Assembly: GCF_013093415.1 (NCBI RefSeq)
Contig: NZ_JABFBC010000001.1
Span: 2,046,001-2,110,000 of the forward strand
DNA: 64,000 nt
Source of the DNA: Halovulum dunhuangense
Lineage (GTDB): Bacteria > Pseudomonadota > Alphaproteobacteria > Rhodobacterales > Rhodobacteraceae
Reading direction: 5' to 3'
Positions 42,327 to 50,806 of the stretch are shown here, piece by piece (the first letter of the stretch is position 1; each line of letters starts with the position of its first letter). Position numbers and translations under genes: made by a program. Under the pieces are notes generated by a model. The model was not told the origin of the DNA. It searched no databases and worked only from the letters and a program-made list of their open reading frames with translations.

Positions 42327-42359
42327 GGATGCTTCAGGCCGGCCTGGCGTGTCCCGGCC

Positions 42360-44003
42360 TCATTTCTCGATGTCGCGCACGGGCGTCTCGGGCTTCATCC
42401 CGCCCTGCCGCCGGCCAAAGGTGTTGCGGCCGTTCTCCTCCCACAGGCCGGCCACCGCCTTTTCGGCGAAGTCGGTCCAGCGGGCGTCCCAGTCGCCCAG
42501 CTCGTAGCCATGCCATGGCGCCTGCGGCGACAGGCGCGGCAGGCCCAGCTCTTCCCAGATTTCCCTGGCGCGGCGCATGAAGGGCTCTGCCGGCAGCGCC
42601 AAGGGGGGCATAGGGGCCTTGAGCGTCGCGTCGATCAGCAGCGTGCCATCGGCAACGCTTCCCTTCGACTTTGGCCCGTGCCCGCCCGAGCGGTAGGGCA
42701 CCGTCACCACGTCCGTGGTGATGTTGGATCGGTAGGCGATCGACCAGAAGATTGCGTCGGCATTGTTGGGCTCGATATCCTCGGACACGGCGATCACCAC
42801 CTTGCCGCACTGCGCCTGCAACGTCGCCGCGCCATGCAGCCCGCGCCAGACCTCGGTCTGCGGCGCGCTGCGGTCGAACTGGAGAAAGATCACCTTGCGG
42901 ATGTTGGTCAGCGGCTCGTGCATCACGACCCGCCTGATGCCCTTCACGTTCAGCACCTTCTTCAGGTGCTGAAGGTAGAGCGGCTCGTAGGCCACCTTCT
43001 TCAGCACCGAGGATTCGCTGGGCGTCACCTGGCTGACGATCGAGACGAAGACCGGCTTGCGGCGCATGGTGATCGCCGTCACCTGCATCGACATGTTGAA
43101 ATCCTCGAGCGCGACATGCCCGTGGCTTTCGCCGAAGGGGCCCTCGGGCTCCAGGTAGTCGGTCGCGATCAGCCCCTCGATCACGATCTCGCTGTCGGCC
43201 GGCACCACCAGGTCCTGCGTCCGGCACTTCGTCGCGCGCACCGGCTTGCCCATCAGGCCGCCCGCCACGTCCATCTCGTCCACGTCGATGGCCAGCTTCT
43301 GCGGCCCGGTGAACAGGATCGCGGGCGCGCAGCCGATCACGATGGCGACCGGCATCGGCTCGCCGCGTTCCTTGTATTTCAGCCAGTGCTGATAGCCCCC
43401 CGCACCGCCCAGCCGGCTGGCCATGCGCACGCCCAGCCGGTCCTGCGCCTTCAGCTGCCCGCGATAGGTGCCCATGTTCTGCACCCCGTTCTCGGGATCG
43501 CGGGTCACCACCAGCGTCGCGGTCAGGTAGGGGGCGGCGTCGAACCCGGGGGTCGATATCGGCACCGGCAGGCAGGCCAGCCCGCCGCCGGGCCGGGTCA
43601 GATCCTCGCCGGTCATCACCACCTCGTGGCAGGGGGCGTCGTCCACATGCACCGGCGGGATGGGGTTCTGCATCGCGCGCACCCAGACATCGCCGATATC
43701 CGCGACATCGACGCCAAGCCCCGTGGCATAGATCTCGGGCGATCCGGCCAGTGCGCCGACGATCACCGGAATGTCGTAGTCGCGCCCCTGCGCGTCGGTC
43801 ACGTCGGTGAACAGGAAGGCGCGGCGCTCGGCGTCGCCCAGCCCGCCCTGGAACTGCCAGCGGGCCAGCGGATGCAACTCGCTGTCCTTGTCGATCCGGC
43901 GCTCGATCCGGGTCAGAAGGCCGCGCGCCTCCAGCCGGGCGATATGTTCCTGAAGATCGGCCGGGGCATGCTGATCCTGTGGCGCGGGGGACTGCGCTGA
44001 CAT
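42360..44003 (-). CDS. UbiD-family prenyl-FMN-dependent decarboxylase
   Basis: A 547-residue decarboxylase of the UbiD family. It would remove CO2 from an unsaturated or aromatic carboxylate, using the prenylated FMN made by UbiX, encoded in the same cluster. Conserved regions include EPEGPFGESHGHVALE with acidic residues expected in the Glu-Arg-Glu network, EIVIEGLIATDYLEPEG and HEPLTNIRKVIF. The length is close to that of UbiD and furan-/pyrrole-carboxylate decarboxylases. The start at 44003 is chosen because AAGGAG lies seven bases upstream. The substrate remains open: candidates are furan, pyrrole or benzene carboxylates. Confidence 0.88.
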   Translation of the reverse strand: MSAQSPAPQDQHAPADLQEHIARLEARGLLTRIERRIDKDSELHPLARWQFQGGLGDAERRAFLFTDVTDAQGRDYDIPVIVGALAGSPEIYATGLGVDVADIGDVWVRAMQNPIPPVHVDDAPCHEVVMTGEDLTRPGGGLACLPVPISTPGFDAAPYLTATLVVTRDPENGVQNMGTYRGQLKAQDRLGVRMASRLGGAGGYQHWLKYKERGEPMPVAIVIGCAPAILFTGPQKLAIDVDEMDVAGGLMGKPVRATKCRTQDLVVPADSEIVIEGLIATDYLEPEGPFGESHGHVALEDFNMSMQVTAITMRRKPVFVSIVSQVTPSESSVLKKVAYEPLYLQHLKKVLNVKGIRRVVMHEPLTNIRKVIFLQFDRSAPQTEVWRGLHGAATLQAQCGKVVIAVSEDIEPNNADAIFWSIAYRSNITTDVVTVPYRSGGHGPKSKGSVADGTLLIDATLKAPMPPLALPAEPFMRRAREIWEELGLPRLSPQAPWHGYELGDWDARWTDFAEKAVAGLWEENGRNTFGRRQGGMKPETPVRDIEK

Positions 44004-44123
44004 CGTGGGCTCCTTCAATCGGGAATTTCAGGGGCTGGGGCGGGTTGCGTGCGGGCCGCCGCAGGCCGTGGAATTCCTGCCGGGAAAAGACCGGGGCGGA
44101 CATGCCGCCCCGGCAAGGCTGCC

Positions 44124-45182
44124 TTACTGTGCCACTTCTTCGGCGGCGGATGCGTCCATCGCGACCTGCGCGGCCTCGATGATTTCGGCGGGTGTCTTCA
44201 TCAGCTCGGCCATGATCGCCTCGACCTCGGCGCCGCCCATCGGGTCGATGATCGCCTGCCGCCGCTCGGCCTCGGCCAGGAAGTCGGGATCCGAGGCCAT
44301 CGCGTCGAACGCCTCGCGCAGCGCCGCGATGGTTTCCTCGTCGGTGTCGGGATGGATCATCATCGAGCGCCCGATCGGCGCGCCCGCCGAGATGAAGCGC
44401 AGCACCTCCTTGGCCTTGGGGTCGTCCACCACCTCGAAGAGCAGCGGCACGTCCGGCAGGTCCGGGTCACGCTCGAGCCCGGCCTGGAGCACCACGATCA
44501 TCTCGCCCGATTCGACCTGCTCGGGCTTGGCGGCGACCGCGGCCCAGTTCTCGGTCACCATGTCCACCTCGCCACGCTGGGTGGCAAGCTCGGTCGCGGC
44601 CGAGCCCTGGTAGCCGCAGATCACCCGGAACTTCAGCCCGGCCAGGTTGCGCATCGCAGTGGGCTGCTGCCCCGAGCGGGCGCCGCGTCCCGTGCAGCCG
44701 ACGATGATCTCGGTCTCGCGCATCTGCTCGATGGTGGTCGCCGGCGCGTCCTTGCGCACGAGGAAAGCGGCGTTCGCGTTGGCGAAGCGGCCGATATAGC
44801 GGAACTTCGAGCTGTCCCACTGCGCGCGCTCCGGCTCCAGCAGCTGGATATGGGGCAGCGTGTCGGGCAGGATCGCGACCGTCATGCCGTCAGGCTCGGT
44901 GTTGTTGATGAAATGCGCCGAGGCCTGCCGCCCGCCGCCGCCCGGCATGTGCTGGACGATCACGTTCGGATTGCCCGGGACATGCTCGCCCAGGAAGGCC
45001 GCCGCAAGCTGCGCATAAAGGTCGTAGGAGCCCCCCGGCGGGTGGCCGATCAGGATCGTCAGCGTCTCGCCTGCGTATTTCTCCTCGATCGACTGCGCCT
45101 CTGCGGGCGCGGCGCCAAGGGTGACGCTTGCCGCGAAGGCGGTCGCCATCGCCGTCAGTCTGAAAGGCGTTCCGATGGGCAT
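44124..45182 (-). CDS. tctC: Tripartite tricarboxylate transporter binding protein (TctC type)
   Basis: A 352-residue extracytoplasmic binding protein. Residues 1-29 form a signal peptide ending PAEA before Gln30. The TctC fold follows, with GHPPGGSYDLYAQLAAAFL (ligand pocket), VIVQHMPGGGG and KFRVICGYQGSAATELA motifs. TctC proteins bind aromatic or tricarboxylate anions and hand them to TctAB. It is divergent from the fused permease gene, with 213 bases between the starts, and first in the leftward unit tctC-ubiD-abrB. GGGAGAG precedes the ATG. Confidence 0.9.
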   Translation of the reverse strand: MPIGTPFRLTAMATAFAASVTLGAAPAEAQSIEEKYAGETLTILIGHPPGGSYDLYAQLAAAFLGEHVPGNPNVIVQHMPGGGGRQASAHFINNTEPDGMTVAILPDTLPHIQLLEPERAQWDSSKFRYIGRFANANAAFLVRKDAPATTIEQMRETEIIVGCTGRGARSGQQPTAMRNLAGLKFRVICGYQGSAATELATQRGEVDMVTENWAAVAAKPEQVESGEMIVVLQAGLERDPDLPDVPLLFEVVDDPKAKEVLRFISAGAPIGRSMMIHPDTDEETIAALREAFDAMASDPDFLAEAERRQAIIDPMGGAEVEAIMAELMKTPAEIIEAAQVAMDASAAEEVAQ

Positions 45183-45321
45183 GTAACTCTCTCCCGGTTT
45201 GTTCTTATTGCGTTTTCACGGTGGCCGGAACAGTCGCCCCGACCCCACCCCGCAAGCCGCACCCTGCGCTCATGACCTTGGGCACTTCAGGTCCGGGCTT
45301 TACGGTTGTCAGTATTATTGC

Positions 45322-45340
45322 CATACATTATAACCGTATG
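45322..45340. promoter_or_regulatory. Perfect CATAC-N9-GTATG operator in the tctC/tctA promoter
   Basis: CATAC-ATTATAACC-GTATG is a perfect inverted repeat. It matches the block at 35680-35696 at 15 of 17 positions, and both are preceded at similar distance by TTGTCAG (45306-45312 and 35664-35670). It lies between tctC and the permease gene. GntR-FCD regulators bind such short inverted repeats. Confidence 0.65.
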
Positions 45341-45395
45341 CAAACACGAATGGCGCAGGGTGCCCGCTCATGCGCAGCTGGGGAGGGAACTCGTC

Positions 45396-47408
45396 TTGGT
45401 GCTAGAAGCCGCCGTCGACGCACTGGTGATCATCGCCGATCCGTCACGCATCCTTTTCGTGGTCCTGGGGACCGTGCTCGGCCTGATCATCGGGGTGATC
45501 CCCGGCATCGGCGGCCTGGTCGGCATGTCGCTTCTCCTGCCCTTCACCTTCGCGATGGACCCCTATACCGCGCTCGCCTTCCTCGTGGGCGTGCAGTCGG
45601 TTGTGGCCACCGGCGACACGCCGCCCGCTATCCTCTTCGGCGTGCCGGGCACGGCAGGCTCGGCCGCGACCGTGCTTGACGGCCACCAGATGGCCAAGAA
45701 GGGCCAGGCGGGGCGCGCGCTCGGCGCGTCCTACGCCGCGAACGTGATCGGCGGCCTGTTCGGCGCGGTGGTGCTGGCCATCTCCATCCCGATCCTGCGC
45801 CCCTTCATGATGTCGGTCGGCACGCCCGAGATGCTGGCGATCTGCCTTCTGGGCCTTGCACTCGTGGTCACGCTCAGCCGCGGCGCCATGCTCAAGGGCC
45901 TGCTCGCCGCGGCCCTGGGCCTGCTGCTTTCCACCGTCGGCGACGAGCCGCAGACGGGCGAGTTGCGCTGGACCTTCGGCAGCTTCTATCTCTGGGACGG
46001 GCTGTCGCTGGTAGCGGTCGCGCTGGGCCTTTTCGCGGTGCCCGAACTGATCGACCTGGGCGCCAACAAGAAGCCCATCTCGCGCGACAACAACAAGCCC
46101 GACCCCTGGCAGCAGCTCGAGGGGGTGCGTGACGTGTTCCGCAACTGGTGGCTCGTCATCCGCTGTTCGGCCATCGGCACGCTGCTGGGGTCGATCCCCG
46201 GCGTCGGCGCGAACATCATCGACTGGGTGGCCTACGGCTACGCCGCCAACTCAATCAAGGATTCGCACAAGACCTTCGGCAAGGGCGATGTCCGCGGGGT
46301 CATCGCCTCCGAGGCATCGAACAACGCCAAGGAGGGTGGCGCGCTCGTCCCCACCCTCGCCTTCGGCGTGCCCGGCTCGGCCTCCATGGCGATCCTGCTG
46401 GGCGCCTTCCTGATCCACGGCATCGCGCCCGGGCCCGAGATGCTCGATTCCAAGCTCGACGTGACCTTCACCCTGATCTGGACCGTGGCGCTGGCGAACA
46501 TCCTGGGCGCCGGGCTCTGCATCATGTCCTCGGGCGTGTTCGCGAAACTGGCGCTGGTGCGCGCCTCGATCATCGTGCCGCTGATCCTGTCGATCATGGT
46601 CGTCGGCGCCTACCAGAGTTCCAAGGCCTATGGCGATCTTGTCGTGCTGGTCGCCTTCGGCGTGCTGGGCTGGGTCATGAAGCGGCTCGACTGGCCGCGC
46701 CCGCCGCTGATCCTGGCCTTCGTGCTGGGCGGCCTTGTCGAGAATTACCTCTTCATATCCCAGCTGCGCTACGGCGTGGAATGGATGCTGATGCCGGTGC
46801 CCTTCGTGCTGCTGTGCATCATGGCCTTCATGCTGTTCCGCCAGCCGATCATGGCGGGCTGGCGGCGCGTGCGCGGCACCACCGCGCCCGTCCGCCACGG
46901 AGAGACAGCCGACACCGCCCGGCCCGACCGCGGCATGGCCTTCTTCTGCGACATCGCCCTTCTTGCCGCTGTCGCGGGGCTTCTCTTCTACGCGCTCGTC
47001 TCTTCTTCCGGCTGGGACCTGCCGGCGCGGCTGTTTCCCAACGTGATCGCCTATGCCGGGCTTGCCGCCGTGGCGATCATGGCCGCGGGCTGGTTCATCC
47101 GCGGGAATTCGGGGGTGAAATCCACCGGGCACGAGCCGCTTCGCGCGGTGCTCAAGCAGGGCGCCTGGCTGCTCGCCGCCATCGTCGGCGTGCGCCTGGT
47201 CGGGATGCTTCCCGCGATCATCCTCTTTTCGGCCGCCTACATGCTGATCGAGGGCCGCGAGAAGCCGAAGACCGCGCTCCTGATCCTCATTCCCTATGCC
47301 GCCGCCCTCTACCTGCTGTTCCACAGCACGCTGCATATCCCGTGGCCGCAATCGCTTCTGGGCGACCTGGTCCCCGGGCTGAGAAGCCTGTCGGGCCGCC
47401 TGCTCTGA
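45396..47408 (+). CDS. tctA: Fused TctA-TctB permease of a tripartite transporter
   Basis: A protein of about 670 residues. The first 500 form the TctA permease with about a dozen spans and the conserved GVIPGIGGLVGMSLLLPF, FGVPGTAGSAATVLDGHQ and LGSIPGVGANIIDWVAYG motifs. From about residue 520 a four-span TctB-like domain is appended (FFCDIALLAAVAGLLFY to ALYLLFHSTLHIPWP). TctB is normally a separate gene and is absent here. I place the start at a TTG (45396), with GGGAGGG nine bases upstream; earlier starts would run over the operator. It probably imports the cluster's carboxylate by a sodium or proton gradient. Confidence 0.88.
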   Translation: MVLEAAVDALVIIADPSRILFVVLGTVLGLIIGVIPGIGGLVGMSLLLPFTFAMDPYTALAFLVGVQSVVATGDTPPAILFGVPGTAGSAATVLDGHQMAKKGQAGRALGASYAANVIGGLFGAVVLAISIPILRPFMMSVGTPEMLAICLLGLALVVTLSRGAMLKGLLAAALGLLLSTVGDEPQTGELRWTFGSFYLWDGLSLVAVALGLFAVPELIDLGANKKPISRDNNKPDPWQQLEGVRDVFRNWWLVIRCSAIGTLLGSIPGVGANIIDWVAYGYAANSIKDSHKTFGKGDVRGVIASEASNNAKEGGALVPTLAFGVPGSASMAILLGAFLIHGIAPGPEMLDSKLDVTFTLIWTVALANILGAGLCIMSSGVFAKLALVRASIIVPLILSIMVVGAYQSSKAYGDLVVLVAFGVLGWVMKRLDWPRPPLILAFVLGGLVENYLFISQLRYGVEWMLMPVPFVLLCIMAFMLFRQPIMAGWRRVRGTTAPVRHGETADTARPDRGMAFFCDIALLAAVAGLLFYALVSSSGWDLPARLFPNVIAYAGLAAVAIMAAGWFIRGNSGVKSTGHEPLRAVLKQGAWLLAAIVGVRLVGMLPAIILFSAAYMLIEGREKPKTALLILIPYAAALYLLFHSTLHIPWPQSLLGDLVPGLRSLSGRLL

Positions 47409-47461
47409 GCCGGCCCGACACCCCACAACGACAAGAGCTTCCTTTCACGAGAGGATACCCG

Positions 47462-49225
47462 ATGGACACCGCCCCGATGCCCGACGAAGAGACAGGGTCC
47501 GAAACGCTCTATGGCAGCGACGTCATCGCCGACGCCCTGCGCGAGCAGGATTTCCCCTATATCGCGCTCAATCCCGGCGCCAGCTACCGCGGGCTGCACG
47601 ATTCGCTGGTGAACCATCTCGGCAACCGGACGCCCGAGATCATCACCTGCATGCACGAGGAACACGCCATCGGCATCGCCCAGGGCTACGCCAAGGTCAC
47701 GGACAAGGCGCTGGCCGTCGCGGTGCACAGCAATGTGGGCCTGATGCACGCCTCCATGGGCATCTTCAACGCCTGGTGCGACCGCATCCCCATGCTCATC
47801 ATCGGGGCGACCGGCCCGGTGGACGCGGCCAGGCGCAGGCCCTGGATCGAATGGATCCACACCACCACCGACCAGGGCGGCATGGTGCGCGGCTACACCA
47901 AGTGGGACGACCAGCCCGGCTCGCCCGAGGCGGCGGTGGAATCGATCCGCCGCGGCGTGCAACTCGCCAATTCCCGGCCCTCCGGCCCGGTCTATGTGAA
48001 CCTCGACGTGTCGGTGCAGGAGATGGAGCTTTCAGAGCCGCCGAAGCTCGACCCGCTGTCGCTGTTCCAGACGCCCGCCGACCCCGAGCCGCCCGCGGCC
48101 GCGCTCGACCAGGCGGTGGAGATCCTGAAATCCGCGAAACGCCCCTTCATCTTCTGCGGCCGCGCCGACCGCAGCGAAGCCGGCTGGGCCGACCGCGTCC
48201 GCCTGGCCGAGATGCTGGGCGCGCGCACCACCGCCCACATGAAGCTGCCGGCGGCCTTTCCGACCACCCATCCCTGTTTCGTGGGCGAAACCGGCTGGCG
48301 GCTGAAGGGCAAGGTGCTCGACGCGATCCGCAACGCCGACGCCATCGTGATGCTCGACTGGCTCGATGCCGGGAACACGATCAAGCTGGCCTTTCCCGCC
48401 GGCACGCCGCGCCCGCCGATCATCCACGTCTCGAACGACTTCCTGATCCATCGCGGGTGGAACATGGATTACGGCGGGCTTCCCGCGGTGGACGTGAACA
48501 TCCCCACCGTGCCCGAGACCGCCGTGCGCCGCCTGATCGAACGGCTGGAGCCGCTGCGCCCCGCCGCGGCCCCCATGCCGCTGAAGAAATGGGACATCCC
48601 CGCCCCGGCGGACAAGGGCGAGATCGGGCTGATGGACCTTGCCCGCGCCTTCTGCCGCGCAAGCGAGGGGCGTGACCTGACCATCACAAGCCGCCCGCTG
48701 GGCTGGCCCACCAATGCCAACGTGATCGAGCATCCGCTGGGCTTTCTCGGCCATACCGGGGGCGGCGGGCTTGGCGCCGGAACCTCGATCGCGGTGGGTG
48801 TCGCGCTCGGCCTGCGCGAGATCGGCTCGGACCGCACCACCGTCGCGATCCTGGGCGACGGCGACTACACGATGGGGCTGACCGCGATCTGGAACGCCGC
48901 CACGCTGAAGCTGCCGGTGCTGTTCCTGATCGCCAACAACCACTCCTACTACAACGACGAGGATCACCAGATCAAAGTCGCGATCAAGCGCCGCCGCGCG
49001 CCCGAGAACGCGCCGATCGGCCAGCGGATGCAGGGGCCCGAGCCGGATCTCGCGGGGCTTGCCCGCAGCCTCGGGCTGGAGGCGGCCGATCCGGTGTTCG
49101 ACCTCGCCGATCTGCCGACGGCGCTGGAAAAGGCGTTCGAGCGGGTCGCGGCGGGGGCCGCCTATGTGCTCGATGTGCGCGTGCGCCCCGAATACATCGG
49201 CGCCGCGATGCACGATCTGGACTGA
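47462..49225 (+). CDS. Thiamine-diphosphate-dependent enzyme (decarboxylase/ALS-like)
   Basis: A 587-residue ThDP enzyme with three domains: an N-terminal pyrimidine-binding domain (catalytic Glu66 in CMHEEHAIGIAQGYAK), a central domain (about 205-340), and a C-terminal diphosphate-binding domain with GDGD (465-468) and Asn492/Asn493. Layout follows acetolactate synthase/benzoylformate decarboxylase relatives, but the exact reaction cannot be told. It might decarboxylate a 2-oxo acid from ring cleavage. It lies 53 bases after the permease gene and is followed 53 bases later by the hydrolase gene, so the three are likely one transcript. Confidence 0.87.
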   Translation: MDTAPMPDEETGSETLYGSDVIADALREQDFPYIALNPGASYRGLHDSLVNHLGNRTPEIITCMHEEHAIGIAQGYAKVTDKALAVAVHSNVGLMHASMGIFNAWCDRIPMLIIGATGPVDAARRRPWIEWIHTTTDQGGMVRGYTKWDDQPGSPEAAVESIRRGVQLANSRPSGPVYVNLDVSVQEMELSEPPKLDPLSLFQTPADPEPPAAALDQAVEILKSAKRPFIFCGRADRSEAGWADRVRLAEMLGARTTAHMKLPAAFPTTHPCFVGETGWRLKGKVLDAIRNADAIVMLDWLDAGNTIKLAFPAGTPRPPIIHVSNDFLIHRGWNMDYGGLPAVDVNIPTVPETAVRRLIERLEPLRPAAAPMPLKKWDIPAPADKGEIGLMDLARAFCRASEGRDLTITSRPLGWPTNANVIEHPLGFLGHTGGGGLGAGTSIAVGVALGLREIGSDRTTVAILGDGDYTMGLTAIWNAATLKLPVLFLIANNHSYYNDEDHQIKVAIKRRRAPENAPIGQRMQGPEPDLAGLARSLGLEAADPVFDLADLPTALEKAFERVAAGAAYVLDVRVRPEYIGAAMHDLD

Positions 49226-49278
49226 GTGACACGCGGGACCGGCGGCACAGGCGGCCGGTTCCAACAGGAGCGAACAGC

Positions 49279-50079
49279 ATGACACACCACGCCACCGCGA
49301 CAGCCGCCGACGGCGCCGCGATCCACTACCGCATCTTGGGCGCCCCCGACGCGCCCCGCCGCTTCGCGCTTGTCCACTCGCTGGCGATGACCGGGGATTT
49401 CTGGGCCGAAGTCGCGGCCAGCCTTCCGGCCGATTGCGCCGTGCTCGCGCCCGACTGCCGGGGCCACGGCGCCTCGGACAAGCCCGCCGGCCCCTACACG
49501 GTGGAACAGTTCGCAGGCGATCTGGCCGCCGTGCTGGACCATGCCGGCTGGGACCGCGCGGTGATCGGCGGCGCGTCCATGGGCGGCTGCGTGGCGCTGG
49601 CCTTCGCCGCGGGGCACCGCGACCGCGTGCAGGGGCTTGGCCTGTTCGACACCACCGCCTGGTATGGCGAGACCGCCCCCGCCGACTGGGAAGGACGCGG
49701 CCAGAAGGGCGCGACCGAGGGGCTTGCATCGCTCATCCCCTTCCAGCAGACGCGCTGGTTCGGCGATGCCTGGCGCGAGGATAACCCCGAAAAGGTGCAG
49801 GCCGCGATCGACGTCTTTCTTGCAAACGACCCCGCCGCCTATCTCGAGACGTGCCGCATGCTCGGCCGCTGCGACCAGCGCGCCCATCTGGCCGGCTTCG
49901 ACATGAAGGTGCGGATTGCCGTGGGTTCCGAAGACTACGCCACCCCCGTCGCCATGGCCGAGGCCCTGCGCGACGCGATCCCCGGCGCCACGCTGACCGT
50001 GCTTGACGGCAAGCGCCACCTCACGCCGCTGGAAGTGCCCGAGCGGATCGCGGCGCTGCTTCTGGAACTGCACGGCTAG
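49279..50079 (+). CDS. Alpha/beta hydrolase (PcaD-like)
   Basis: A 266-residue alpha/beta hydrolase. The triad is Ser100 in GGASMGG, Asp219 in GSEDYATP and His247 in KRHLTP. It resembles 3-oxoadipate enol-lactonase (PcaD) and similar C-C or lactone hydrolases. It is the last gene of the rightward unit and could open a lactone or ring-fission product of the pathway. The 50080-50625 region beyond it holds no strong gene. Confidence 0.85.
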   Translation: MTHHATATAADGAAIHYRILGAPDAPRRFALVHSLAMTGDFWAEVAASLPADCAVLAPDCRGHGASDKPAGPYTVEQFAGDLAAVLDHAGWDRAVIGGASMGGCVALAFAAGHRDRVQGLGLFDTTAWYGETAPADWEGRGQKGATEGLASLIPFQQTRWFGDAWREDNPEKVQAAIDVFLANDPAAYLETCRMLGRCDQRAHLAGFDMKVRIAVGSEDYATPVAMAEALRDAIPGATLTVLDGKRHLTPLEVPERIAALLLELHG

Positions 50080-50625
50080 TCGCAAGCCGGTCAGCCTCGG
50101 GTCCCGACGACCAGGGGCGCCGCGACGGGCGCTGGGTGGCGCCCCCTCTTCGGGCGCCGACACGATGTGCCCCGCAAGGGGCGTCACCGGCTTGCATGAA
50201 CGTTCCGCCCGCGCGATGCGGAACTCCCGGGACCGGGGGTCGCGGCCGACACCAGGATGAGACTGCCGGCAGGCCCCCGCGCCCGGTTCCGGCCGGAACG
50301 GGTTTCGGGGGTGTCGGCCTTCGCCAACTCCGCCCTTTCGGGCGGGATCCCGCGTTCGCCCGCATCGCGCGCCGCGGACGGCCCGCAGGCGAGCACAACA
50401 ACCACGAACGCGGCTCGAAATACGACCAGCATTATCAGACCCCTCGGTACGTTCCGTTGCCACAGCGGCAACAGGATCCGGCCTACCGAACCCGGGGTCC
50501 GAGGTATGTGAACCACATTACACAGAATGCATATATTCAGATCTTTGCGGCAGATCCGACCATTCATGCGCCAGCCCCAGGGCCGGACGGGCGACGTCGC
50601 ATGACATGGCAGGATAAGGCGCGGG
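50080..50625. other. Intergenic stretch between catabolic cluster and tRNA
   Basis: A stretch of 546 bases that contains only one weak small reading frame on the minus strand (see 50184-50432). I see no insertion-sequence ends, no direct repeat of the tRNA end and no convincing RNA gene. Codon-position bias is not evident. Rightward promoter-like AT-rich bases occur near 50515-50550. Confidence 0.5.
50184..50432 (-). CDS. Possible small exported protein
   Basis: An 82-residue reading frame that I do not recognise. It starts with a possible signal peptide (MLVVFRAAFVVVVLACG) that could also be a lipoprotein type because of its cysteine. The rest is low-complexity, rich in Arg, Pro, Ala and Gly. 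GAGGGG lies seven bases before the ATG. No homologue or partner is evident, and the composition fits noncoding DNA equally well. Confidence 0.25.
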   Translation of the reverse strand: MLVVFRAAFVVVVLACGPSAARDAGERGIPPERAELAKADTPETRSGRNRARGPAGSLILVSAATPGPGSSASRGRNVHASR

Positions 50626-50701
50626 TGGTAGGCCCGGAGGGATTCGAACCCCCAACCAAAGCGTTATGAGCGCTCTGCTCTGACCGTTGAGCTACAGGCC
50701 C
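50626..50701 (-). tRNA. tRNA with CAT anticodon, probably tRNA-Ile2
   Basis: A complete 76-base cloverleaf with encoded CCA: acceptor stem of seven pairs, D arm GCTC/GAGC, anticodon arm GAGCG-CTCATAA-CGCTT and T arm GGGGG-TTCGAAT-CCCTC. The anticodon CAT fits elongator tRNA-Met or the tRNA-Ile2 whose first anticodon base becomes lysidine. The acceptor stem has C4-G69 and C5-G68, pairs favoured by the lysidine synthetase TilS, which speaks for Ile2. It faces purM on the other strand. Confidence 0.9.
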
Positions 50702-50806
50702 GCCGGGCATGTTCCTAACCCGGCCCCGCCTGCCGGGCAAGCGGCGTGTTCCCTTCGCCGCGGCTTTGCGCTAAGGGCGCTCAACAGGCGGCAAGAGGAG
50801 CGAATG

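Noticed and set aside
50136-50669. Plus-strand frame of 177 codons over the intergenic region and tRNA
   Set aside because: It runs through a tRNA gene on the opposite strand and has no ribosome-binding site or motif.
32677-50701. Catabolic cluster as a tRNA-integrated genomic island
   Set aside because: A tRNA lies at one side, but there is no integrase, no repeat of the tRNA 3' end and no clear change in composition, so transfer is not supported.
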